Positions 1 to 6,706 of a stretch of DNA of 64,000 nucleotides are shown piece by piece. The stretch is from assembly GCA_903901045.1 (NCBI GenBank), contig CAIUPP010000021.1:1-64000 (forward strand), given 5' to 3'. Made by a program: the position numbers and the translations under genes. A model generated the notes under the pieces. The model saw nothing but the letters and a program-made list of their open reading frames with translations, made no database searches and was not told the origin of the DNA. How positions within the stretch are numbered: position 1 is the first letter of the stretch; the number at the start of each line of letters is the position of its first letter. This DNA comes from an uncultured Planctomycetota bacterium. GTDB lineage: Bacteria > Planctomycetota > Brocadiia > CAIUPP01.

Positions 1-87
1 CCCACGACTCGCTCCGCTCGCCGTGGGCTAAAGTCCGACGGCCGCTTCACGGCCTGACGGACGGAACAGGATGGTTTCAACAGAGCA

Positions 88-183
88 AACTGGTTTCATA
101 ACTGTGGCGCGGGTTATCCAACCCGCGAAATCATTGGCGCGAACGCCGTTGTTCGCGCCCACAAATGCGTTATGAAACCAGTT
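88..183. repeat. Nested palindromic element with 15-bp terminal inverted repeats
   Basis: The 15-base arms AACTGGTTTCATAAC at 88-102 and its exact reverse complement at 169-183 enclose two further palindromes. One is CGCGGGTTATCCAACCCGCG near 107-126, the other is the GGCGCGAAC/GTTCGCGCC pair near 135-159. The whole 96-bp unit looks like a small MITE-like or REP-like element. It has no coding capacity. Bases 1-87 hold a degenerate GGGCTAAAG repeat relic and no gene. Confidence 0.6.
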
Positions 184-249
184 GTACTGATTTCAGAATG
201 GACGGAACCGGCAGAAGACCGTGCGTCGTTCAAATCGCGAATCAGTATT

Positions 250-277
250 CAGTAATCAGTAATCGCAAATCGTCCGT
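250..277. repeat. 28-bp dispersed repeat, copy 1
   Basis: This 28-base stretch, built from CAGTAATCAGTAATCGCAAA plus TCGTCCGT, recurs without mismatch at 6678-6705. Both copies lie just beyond the stop codon of a leftward gene. It is not palindromic. Its function is unknown. Confidence 0.6.
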
Positions 278-283
278 TCCTCC

Positions 284-580
284 TCACACACGCGCTTCGT
301 GCTGCGTGTACTGCGCGGCGGCGTCGACGTGCAACTGCGCGAAGTCGCTGCAGGCGGCGTAGCTGGGGCAGAGATGGCAGCATCCGTACTCATAATGTCC
401 CGCCGGCGCGCGGGCCAACTCCTTGCCGCGCGCCATGCAGCCCTGGCAGTTCAGCGCGCAGGGCGTGGTCCCCTTGCACAGATGGTAGTGCGGGGCCGGC
501 AGCCCGCCGTGGCGCACATCGTGCACACGCAGCGACAGAGAGGTGCGACAGGGAAATGTCGGACAGACGGAGCAGCACAT
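284..580 (-). CDS. Small cysteine-rich protein of unknown function
   Basis: A 98-residue protein. I chose the ATG at 578-580 because GGAGGG lies five bases upstream; the frame is open further upstream but would then run into the receiver-protein gene. It carries about a dozen cysteines in CxxC-like clusters: MCCSVCPTFPC at the N-terminus, LCKGTTPCALNCQGC in the middle and CCHLCPSYAAC near the end. This layout suggests metal or Fe-S binding and recalls small DUF3795-like proteins, but I cannot assign a family. No membrane segment or signal peptide is visible. It lies downstream of and on the same strand as the response regulator, 73 bp away, so the two may be co-transcribed. Confidence 0.6.
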   Translation of the reverse strand: MCCSVCPTFPCRTSLSLRVHDVRHGGLPAPHYHLCKGTTPCALNCQGCMARGKELARAPAGHYEYGCCHLCPSYAACSDFAQLHVDAAAQYTQHEARV

Positions 581-653
581 CTTGCCCTCCTCGGCCGATG
601 GCCAAGTGCTCACGTGTTCGGGGCGCCCCACCCCGCAACGGTACTTCAGCACC

Positions 654-1067
654 CTACAGTTGCCGCCGCGCCTCCAGGACGCGCTTGACCGTGGTGAGCA
701 GGCACGACAGGTCGGAGGACTTGACCACGCATGCATCGGCGGACCAAGCCCTGAAGTCTTCCTGATAGGAAGAATAGGCGGTGTTGAGGATCACCGGCAG
801 GCGGTGATTTGTCGCCAGGATGCGGTTCATCAACTCGATGCCATCCATCCCGGGCATGCTGATGTCGATGACCGCGAGGTCGGGCGATGCGCGCTTCATG
901 AGGTCGAGCGCTTCCAACCCGCTGTGGGCGGAGAAGACGCGATATCCTTCTCCCGTCAACGCTTGCTCATAGAGGATGTTCTCATTGGCGTCGTCCTCGA
1001 CGAGAAGCACTTTGGGCAGCGCTTCGGAATGCTCGGCCTTTTTCGCGGCATCGCGCTCAGCGGTCAT
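654..1067 (-). CDS. Single-domain response regulator (CheY-like receiver)
   Basis: A 137-residue protein that is almost entirely one receiver domain. The strand-beta1 acidic pair is in VLLVEDD, the phospho-accepting Asp is in LAVIDISMPGMDG, the conserved Thr is in ILNTAYSS and the conserved Lys is in CVVKSSD. There is no output domain, so it should act by protein-protein contact like CheY or Spo0F. The frame is open to 1088, but the ATG at 1065-1067 has AAGGAG six bases upstream and is the better start. No kinase gene is adjacent. A sigma70-like promoter lies about 30 bp upstream, and the Cys-rich gene follows it. Confidence 0.88.
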   Translation of the reverse strand: MTAERDAAKKAEHSEALPKVLLVEDDANENILYEQALTGEGYRVFSAHSGLEALDLMKRASPDLAVIDISMPGMDGIELMNRILATNHRLPVILNTAYSSYQEDFRAWSADACVVKSSDLSCLLTTVKRVLEARRQL

Positions 1068-1098
1068 AGGCATCTCCTTCGCCCCCATTCCCCACTTA

Positions 1099-1127
1099 GA
1101 GATAGCTCACGATACGGGCTGTGTCAA
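1099..1127 (-). promoter_or_regulatory. Sigma70-like promoter for the receiver gene
   Basis: On the minus strand TTGACA (1122-1127) is followed after exactly 17 bases by TATCTC (1099-1104). Transcription would start near 1092, giving a leader of about 25 bases before the ATG at 1067 with its AAGGAG. The -35 is perfect and the -10 is weak. Confidence 0.5.
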
Positions 1128-1424
1128 GAAAATTGCTAACAATTTGCAGCATAACTACAGATAGGGGTCGAAACTGCTTTTCCACTACAAGGGATAGAGG
1201 TTCATTTTGGACGAGGCGGGGACTGGGGCAGTCGCGCGCCGGTCATAGCCCGATCGCCCCCCCTGCGTTCCGCAGGTGGCTCTTCGCAATGACGGGGAAT
1301 TTGCCTTGCTCTTCGCGTGAGAATGGAGTGGATTGTCACAATCCGGAACTGCTTGCGGCGGGGGGGGAATTTGCGTATGCTGAACGAGACATGACAGCCG
1401 GATGAACTGCGTCAAGGAGATGGA
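1128..1424. other. Intergenic spacer without a gene
   Basis: Nothing coding is convincing in this spacer between the divergent receiver and protease genes. Around 1285-1320 it has a short stretch, TTCGCAATGACGGGG, similar to the degenerate repeats at 11111-11438. The protease ribosome binding site AAGGAG is at 1414-1419. I see no strong promoter. Confidence 0.5.
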
Positions 1425-2435
1425 ATGCGCACGAGTTATGGCATTGTCGCGGCGCTGCTGCTGGCGCTGCTGATCGCGCTATGGGGCGTTGCGGCCAGGC
1501 GACCGGCCGGGTCGCCGCCCGCGCGGAGCGAAGACAAGCCCGCCGGCGCGGTGACGCTCTGGCTCAAGAACGGCAACATGGTGTCCGGCGACGTGCTGAA
1601 AGAGCGCGCGGATGAGACGGTGCTGGACCTGGGTTTCACCGTGCTGGAGATTCCGGCGGACCAGATCGAGCGGCGCTCGGCCCGCGAGGCGGCTGCGGCC
1701 CCGGCGGCGGAGGCACCCGCGCCGGGGGAGATGTTCGAGACGGCCCCCGCCAATGTCCTGGAGCGCCCGGTGAAGGATCTGGCCAAGGATCTGTGTGAGT
1801 CGGTGGCGCTGGTGTCGACGCCGGACGGGCTCGGCTCCGGCTTCGCCATCGATGCCGAGGGGCATTTCGTGACCAATGCGCACGTGATCCAGGGGGAGCA
1901 GGATGTGAGCATCACCCTGTTCAAGCGCGGCGAGAACACGCTGGAGCGGATCAAGATCGACAAGGTGAAGATTGAGGCGGTGAACCCCTTCCTGGACCTG
2001 GCGCTGTTGAAGGCGGCCGCGCCGGAGGGGCTGCGCTTCAAACCGGTGCCGATCGCCCCGGCCGGGGCGGTGCAGGAGGGGCAGAGCGTCTTCGCCATCG
2101 GGAGTCCGCTGGGGCTGGAGCGCACCGTGTCCGAGGGGATCATCAGCAACCCCCGCCGCGATTTCGAGGGGCAGCTATATCTCCAGACCACCGCGCCGAT
2201 CAACCCCGGCAATTCCGGCGGTCCCCTGTTCAACCTGCGCGGCGAGGTGATCGGCGTCACGAACATGAAGGCCGGCATCTTCACGGAGGGGCTCAGCTTT
2301 GCCATTCCGGTGAGCACGCTGCGCTTCTTCCTCAACAGCCGCGATGCGTTCGCCTTCGACAAGGACAACCCCAACAGCGGGTTCCATTATCTTCCCCCGC
2401 CCCGTAAAGCGTCCGCCGCAAAGGATGCCCGGTAG
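1425..2435 (+). CDS. Secreted trypsin-like serine protease (S1C, DegP/HtrA-like)
   Basis: A 336-residue protease expected in the periplasm. An N-terminal hydrophobic segment (about residues 7-25) is a signal peptide or anchor. Residues 43-85 form a small domain (LWLKNGNMVSGDVLKE) often seen in front of such proteases. The chymotrypsin-fold catalytic triad is visible: His153 in TNAHVIQG, Asp191 in NPFLDLALL and Ser264 in PGNSGGPL. There is no PDZ domain, so unlike DegP or DegS it lacks the usual substrate-sensing module. The start has AAGGAGA five bases upstream. The next gene begins 21 bp downstream on the same strand, so they are probably co-transcribed. Confidence 0.9.
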   Translation: MRTSYGIVAALLLALLIALWGVAARRPAGSPPARSEDKPAGAVTLWLKNGNMVSGDVLKERADETVLDLGFTVLEIPADQIERRSAREAAAAPAAEAPAPGEMFETAPANVLERPVKDLAKDLCESVALVSTPDGLGSGFAIDAEGHFVTNAHVIQGEQDVSITLFKRGENTLERIKIDKVKIEAVNPFLDLALLKAAAPEGLRFKPVPIAPAGAVQEGQSVFAIGSPLGLERTVSEGIISNPRRDFEGQLYLQTTAPINPGNSGGPLFNLRGEVIGVTNMKAGIFTEGLSFAIPVSTLRFFLNSRDAFAFDKDNPNSGFHYLPPPRKASAAKDAR

Positions 2436-2456
2436 CTCTGAGTGAAAGGATGTCTC

Positions 2457-4238
2457 ATGCGACAAATCGCACTGTCGGTTGTGGCGCTCTTCGTGACGGC
2501 CTCGCTGGCGCTGGGCGCGCCCGCCTTCGACAAGGTCATGCCCGAGAGGACCCTCGGTTTCCTGCGGATCAAGAACCTGCCGGAGCTGCAGGCGAAGGCC
2601 AAGGCGCAGCCGGCGTATGCGCTGTGGTCTGAGCCTTCGGTGCAGAAGTTCTTCGAAAAACCGCTGGCGCGTCTGAACGAGGAGTTGGCAAAGGCGGAGG
2701 GGAAGGCGGGAGTGAAGCTGGAGGATTTCGTGGGAATCCTGCGCGGGGAGATTGCGCTGTACGTTGCCATCGACGAGGGAACGGCCAATCCGCAGGTGAT
2801 CCTGCTGGTGGATGTGGGAGACCAGGGCCCCAGGGCGATGGAACTCATCGACGCGGTGGTGACGGCGGCGGCGAAGGCCGACCCGAATGCCGTGGCCCCC
2901 ACGGTGGTCGAGCAGATGATCGATGGAGTGAAGTTCAAGACGGTGCGCGCCGGGGGGGCCGACGCGGCGGCTGAGCCGACGTTGTGCTACGGGACGGTGA
3001 ATGACGTGCTGGTGGTGGGCGGGCCGTTGGCGGCGGTGACGCGGCAGGTCGGCTTCCTCAAAGCGCCGCCGGCCACCGCGCTGGCGGGCAACGCGACCTA
3101 CCAGGCCGCCATGGCGAAGGTGTCCGCCACTTCGGATGTCCAGGGCTTCGTGAATGTGGCGGAGATACTCGCCGTCGTCCAGTTGAAGGCCCCGGACCCG
3201 GCCAAGGCCGCGCAGCTCGTCAACGCCCTTGGGGCCAATGGATTGACCAGCGCGGCGCTGGGGATCGAGCTCGGGAAGGAGTACAACACCACGGCGGCGT
3301 ATCTGGGGAGCCGGGGCGCGCCGCAGGGGATCGTCAAGATTCTCATGCCGGCGTCCGGTCCGCTGCACACTGGCGCGGAAGTTCCCGCGGACGCCTACAG
3401 CTTCATCTCGGCCCGGCTGGACCCGGTCGGCATCTATGACGAAGTGGAGCGGATGCTGAACGGCATCGAGCCGGCGATCATGGCCTCTTTCAACGAGAAG
3501 ATGGCCCAGGCGGCGCAGACGCTGGGGCAGCCCTTCAGCCTGCGCAACGACGTGCTGGCCATTTTCGGGCCGCGCGTGGGCTCCTATGCGCGCGCCGAGA
3601 AGCCGTACAACGTTCCGGAAAATACGCAGCAGGTTTTCATGATCGACATCACGAACAAGGCGGCGGTTCAGGCGCTGATGGAGAAGCTCCAGAAGCTGGC
3701 GCCGGAGGCGTTCGGGATGTTCCGGCCGCACGACTACATGGGGCACCAGGTGTACGTCATGACGCTGCCCCCCGTGCCGGAAGGGGGAGGAATGCCGCCT
3801 GCGGCGCAGATGCCGAAGCCTTCCTTCGTTGCGACCGAGAAGGAACTGCTGATCGCCATGAACCCGGAGAGCTTGGAGGCACACCTGCGGCGTCTCAATG
3901 CCGGCGGCCCCACGCTTCAGGAGCGGCCGGAGTTCCAGGAACTGCTCAAGCTGCTGCCGGCGGAGGGGCGCGTCCTCGTCTCCTTCGGCGACGCGCGCAA
4001 GCCGGTGGAGGGCTTTATGGCCGGGCTTAAGGAGGGGCAGTTCGACCTCGTCCTGAACATGCTCAAGGGGGACCCGGATGTCGCCGAGGTGGTGGACCTG
4101 TTCGATTTCAAGCTGCTGCCCGACCCGGAGGTGGTGACCAAGTACATCAATCCGGCGGCCAGCGTGTGCGTGGTGCAGCCGGACGGCCTGCTGCTGGTGT
4201 CCAAGTCCTCGTCGCGGTTGCCGGCGGCGCTGAAGTGA
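2457..4238 (+). CDS. Secreted DUF3352-like protein
   Basis: A 593-residue protein with a clear signal peptide (residues 1-21, ending ALGAP). The frame is open from a GTG at 2442, but the ATG at 2457 has GAAAGGA six bases upstream and places the signal peptide at the true N-terminus. The rest is a long mixed alpha/beta protein with repeats such as the FVGILRGEIALYVAI and DVLAIFGPRVGSYA segments. This pattern, with paired halves containing an 'F...G..G' strand, resembles the DUF3352 family of exported proteins. The function is not known. It follows the S1C protease closely and may be its partner or substrate, which is inference only. Confidence 0.75.
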   Translation: MRQIALSVVALFVTASLALGAPAFDKVMPERTLGFLRIKNLPELQAKAKAQPAYALWSEPSVQKFFEKPLARLNEELAKAEGKAGVKLEDFVGILRGEIALYVAIDEGTANPQVILLVDVGDQGPRAMELIDAVVTAAAKADPNAVAPTVVEQMIDGVKFKTVRAGGADAAAEPTLCYGTVNDVLVVGGPLAAVTRQVGFLKAPPATALAGNATYQAAMAKVSATSDVQGFVNVAEILAVVQLKAPDPAKAAQLVNALGANGLTSAALGIELGKEYNTTAAYLGSRGAPQGIVKILMPASGPLHTGAEVPADAYSFISARLDPVGIYDEVERMLNGIEPAIMASFNEKMAQAAQTLGQPFSLRNDVLAIFGPRVGSYARAEKPYNVPENTQQVFMIDITNKAAVQALMEKLQKLAPEAFGMFRPHDYMGHQVYVMTLPPVPEGGGMPPAAQMPKPSFVATEKELLIAMNPESLEAHLRRLNAGGPTLQERPEFQELLKLLPAEGRVLVSFGDARKPVEGFMAGLKEGQFDLVLNMLKGDPDVAEVVDLFDFKLLPDPEVVTKYINPAASVCVVQPDGLLLVSKSSSRLPAALK

Positions 4239-4355
4239 GGGAGTAGACGGCCCGGGATTGCCGGGGCGCGGGAGCGGCGGACGCTTCCGCGCCCCGCGCG
4301 TTTTAATGGGCAGAAGCTGTTTCACAGCCGTGGCGGGGTTACTTGCCCTGGGGCC

Positions 4356-4400
4356 GGTGGGGACACAATACTTTCCAAGGGAAAGTTTTGTGTCCCCACC
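4356..4400. terminator. 45-bp hairpin between convergent genes, copy 1
   Basis: Two 21-base arms, 4356-4376 and 4380-4400, pair with one mismatch around a three-base loop. The left arm starts GGTGGGGACACAATA and the right arm ends TTTTGTGTCCCCACC. A near-identical hairpin lies at 58828-58872. Both copies sit between convergent genes, so a bidirectional terminator or a REP-type element is likely. The flanking bases 4239-4355 and 4401-4449 hold no gene. Confidence 0.7.
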
Positions 4401-4449
4401 TCGACCCGTGCGCGCCAACCCATGCCGCCGTGAAATAAACGCGAATGCC

Positions 4450-5121
4450 CTACGACGGCATGACGAGGTTCCGGAAGTACTCGAAGAAGAATACGTACAC
4501 CTGCGGGGCGAAAAGCAGCGTGACGGCGAGGCCGCTGACGGCCCCCCAGAAGTGGCTGTCATGATTGATGCGGCTGAACCGGTCGTGCCGCGCGGCGAAG
4601 TGGCTCCCGACCAGGTACAGCACGGCGAAGAGCGGCGCGGGGAGGGGGATGATGATGAAGTAGATGGTGCTGCTCGGGGCGAAGAGGACAAAGCTGAAGA
4701 TGAGCGCGGTGATCGCCCCGGAGGCGCCCAGGCTCATGTACTCCGGGTCCTTGCGGTGCTTGACGAGCGTCCCCGCGCAACTGGCGACAAGCCCGATGAC
4801 GTAAAGCGCTAGAAAGTAAAGATGCCCGGTCAGCTCGCCGGCCCCCGTGAAGCGGACCGCCCAGCGGACCCAGATCTGCTCCATCCAGAAGGCGAAGAAG
4901 TAGAAGGAGATCATGTTGAACAGGAGGTGGAGTCCGTCGGCGTGGATCAAGCCGTGGGTGATCAGCGTGTGCAGCCGCTTGCCGCGCGCGACGACGTAGG
5001 GCTGGAAGATGAAGCGCTCATAGAGATGCGACTGCCGGTTGAACGCCATGAGGCTTGTGCCGATGGTGAGGATAAAGATGAACAACGCCACCGGCGATTC
5101 GACCATTTCCTGGGGGGACAC
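4450..5121 (-). CDS. Rhomboid-family intramembrane serine protease
   Basis: A 223-residue membrane protein with about six hydrophobic segments. The catalytic pair is visible: Ser134 in the GASG motif (SLGASGAI) and His190 in NHDSHFWGAVSG. The TM2 signature H60...H65...N69 (GLIHADGLHLLFNM) is also present. It should cleave transmembrane segments of membrane proteins. The length is normal for a minimal six-TM rhomboid. I kept the GTG at 5119-5121, which has GAGGTG seven bases upstream; an ATG six codons later is the alternative. Substrates are unknown. A large palindromic repeat separates it from the LPS genes. Confidence 0.88.
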   Translation of the reverse strand: MSPQEMVESPVALFIFILTIGTSLMAFNRQSHLYERFIFQPYVVARGKRLHTLITHGLIHADGLHLLFNMISFYFFAFWMEQIWVRWAVRFTGAGELTGHLYFLALYVIGLVASCAGTLVKHRKDPEYMSLGASGAITALIFSFVLFAPSSTIYFIIIPLPAPLFAVLYLVGSHFAARHDRFSRINHDSHFWGAVSGLAVTLLFAPQVYVFFFEYFRNLVMPS

Positions 5122-5170
5122 GCATGCACCTCATCTGGAAACAGGACAGAAGCGAACCGCCACCTGGCCG

Positions 5171-5257
5171 TGGTGGAGCGCGTTGTCCTCAACGCGCTCG
5201 GAACACGCGTGGCCGGCCGTTCCGACGCAGGCGCGCTGAGGACAGCGCGCTCCACCA
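5171..5257. repeat. Large nested palindrome, 27-bp arms
   Basis: The arms 5171-5197 (TGGTGGAGCGCGTTGTCCTC...) and 5231-5257 pair over 27 bases with two mismatches. Inside, CGGAAC at 5199-5204 pairs with GTTCCG at 5219-5224. The two mismatches are C/T changes. The element lies between the stop of gmhB and the start of the rhomboid gene, both leftward, and could weaken read-through. Confidence 0.65.
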
Positions 5258-5269
5258 TTTGAACAAGCG

Positions 5270-5971
5270 TTATGACGCTGCGGACGTCAGAATAATCCGC
5301 GCGGCCTCGCGCAGGCCAACCGCTTCGAAATCGGCGGGTGTTTCGCCGTCGGCGTTGCGGCCGATGCGAATCGTGCGGCATCCGGCGGCCCGGCCCGCGC
5401 CGATGTCGCAATCGCGGTCTCCCACCATCCAGGAGCGCGCGAGGTCGAGGGCATGGTCCTCCGCCGCGCGCAGGAGCATCCCCGGCTCCGGCTTTCGGCA
5501 GCCGCAGGCGATGGCATATTGCGGCAGCGTCCCCGCCGCGTAATGCGGGCAATAGTACACCGCCGTCAGCATGATGCCGCGCGCGCCAAACCAGCTCACC
5601 ATGCAGTCATGGAAGGCGCGCAGCGACGCCTCATCGAACTTGCCGCGCGCGACGCCGGACTGGTTGGTGATGACGATAATGCGGTAGCCCGCCTTCTGGA
5701 GCAGGCGCAGTCCCTGCAGAGCGCCGGGGAGCGGCTTGAGGCGCGCGGGGTCCACGGAGAACTCGGTATCCACGATCATCGTGCCATCGCGGTCGAGGAA
5801 GACGGCCTTGCCCAGGGGCTCTCGCCCCGCGCGCGCCGTCGTTGTAGGGGCAAGGCATGCCTTGCCCGGAGACTTTCGCTCAGCGCGCGCCCTTGTTGTA
5901 GGGGCGCAGCATGCTGCGCCCTTGCGTTTGAGCCTGGGCGCGCGGTGTTTGTTGCGACCTGGCTCAGGCAA
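5270..5971 (-). CDS. gmhB: D-glycero-D-manno-heptose 1,7-bisphosphate 7-phosphatase with a repeat-derived N-terminus
   Basis: A HAD-superfamily phosphatase that removes the 7-phosphate in ADP-heptose synthesis for LPS. Motif I is FLDRDGT (Asp60, Asp62), followed by the TNQSGVARG loop, the zinc-binding set CPHYAAG...CGCRKPEPGM and the distal MVGDRDCD acidic motif. The catalytic part starts near residue 55, yet the only usable start is a TTG at 5969-5971 overlapping the gmhA stop by eight bases. Residues 1-54 have no counterpart in typical GmhB (E. coli 191 residues, here 233). They are largely encoded by two palindromic repeats: KGAACCAPT at residues 17-25 and PGKACLAPT at 35-43. No other ATG/GTG/TTG is evident between the repeats and motif I, so the extension is probably translated. 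Confidence 0.9.
   Translation of the reverse strand: MPEPGRNKHRAPRLKRKGAACCAPTTRARAERKSPGKACLAPTTTARAGREPLGKAVFLDRDGTMIVDTEFSVDPARLKPLPGALQGLRLLQKAGYRIIVITNQSGVARGKFDEASLRAFHDCMVSWFGARGIMLTAVYYCPHYAAGTLPQYAIACGCRKPEPGMLLRAAEDHALDLARSWMVGDRDCDIGAGRAAGCRTIRIGRNADGETPADFEAVGLREAARIILTSAAS
5843..5869 (-). repeat. GCATGC palindromic element inside gmhB (copy A)
   Basis: This 27-base element, core CAAGGCATGCCTTG, is read as codons 35-43 of gmhB and gives PGKACLAPT. The same variant occurs between genes at 8262-8290 and 18477-18501. The outer edges (GTAGGGG/CCCCTAC type) are partly eroded on one side here. Confidence 0.85.
5897..5923 (-). repeat. GCATGC palindromic element inside gmhB (copy B)
   Basis: This 27-base element, core CGCAGCATGCTGCG, is read as codons 17-25 of gmhB and gives KGAACCAPT. 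All 27 bases are identical to 10033-10059 inside lpxK, where the element is read in the same frame. A non-coding copy of this variant is at 14420-14444. Confidence 0.85.
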
Positions 5972-6542
5972 AGGTCCACTTCTCCACGAGTTCGCAAAGG
6001 ATGTGGCCGGCGGTGATGTGCAATTCCTGGATGCGCGCGGAAGGTTCCGCGGGGGCGACCAGGCAGAGGTCGGCCAGCGTTTTGAGGCGTCCGCCGTCGC
6101 GCCCGCTGAAGCCGAGAGTGACGGCGCCTATGCGTTTGGCCGCCTCGACGGCGTGGTTGACGTTCAGGGAATTGCCGCTGGTGCTGAAGGCGATCAGCAC
6201 GTCGCCGGGACGCACGAGCCCCTCCACCTGCCGCTCGAAGACGCGCTCGTAGGAGTAGTCGTTGGCGATGCAGGTGAGCACGGAGCTGTCGGTGGTCAGG
6301 GCGACGGCGGGAAGCGCGGCGCGCTCCTTCATGAAGCGGCCGACGAACTCCCCCGCGATGTGCTGGCAGTCGGCGGCGGAGCCCCCGTTGCCGCAGAGGT
6401 AGATGCGATGCCCCTGCTGCAGCGCCTTGTGGCAGGCGCGCGCCATTTTCTCCAGCACCGCCGGGCCGCCGGCGGCGATGAAGGCCAGCTTGGTCTCGAT
6501 GCTTTCATGCAGGCGCTGCTCAATTTCGTCCTTGGTGCTCAA
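5964..6542 (-). CDS. gmhA: Sedoheptulose-7-phosphate isomerase
   Basis: A 192-residue SIS-domain enzyme converting sedoheptulose 7-phosphate to D-glycero-D-manno-heptose 7-phosphate, the first step to the LPS inner-core heptose. Seen: the sugar-phosphate loop LCGNGGSAADCQHIAGEFVG, then SVLTCIANDY, the second loop AFSTSGNSLNV and the C-terminal metal/active-site helix with QELHITAGHILCELVE. The length matches the family. It is leftward between hldE and gmhB and overlaps gmhB by eight bases, which implies translational coupling. The ATG has GGAACGACC-type purines upstream. Bases 6543-6677 before it contain only degenerate 'GAGTACTGAATACTG' repeats. Confidence 0.95.
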   Translation of the reverse strand: MSTKDEIEQRLHESIETKLAFIAAGGPAVLEKMARACHKALQQGHRIYLCGNGGSAADCQHIAGEFVGRFMKERAALPAVALTTDSSVLTCIANDYSYERVFERQVEGLVRPGDVLIAFSTSGNSLNVNHAVEAAKRIGAVTLGFSGRDGGRLKTLADLCLVAPAEPSARIQELHITAGHILCELVEKWTFA

Positions 6543-6677
6543 AGGTCGTTCCTTTCAATTCACGGACTCTTCACCACGGAGGACTAACGACGATTACTGA
6601 GTACTGAATACTGAATTATGAATGACGCTGACGCGACACTCAAGCCCCTTTCGCAGAAGGCCGTCCAAATCGCAAGT

Positions 6678-6705
6678 CAGTAATCAGTAATCGCAAATCG
6701 TCCGT
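6678..6705. repeat. 28-bp dispersed repeat, copy 2
   Basis: Identical over 28 bases to 250-277. It abuts the hldE stop codon at 6707-6709. Confidence 0.6.
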
Positions 6706-6706
6706 C

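Noticed and set aside
2175-4691. 838-residue minus-strand frame antisense to the DUF3352-like gene
   Set aside because: It is Arg/His-rich low-complexity protein without a domain, opposite a gene with a signal peptide and good ribosome binding site. Long antisense frames are expected in DNA this GC-rich.
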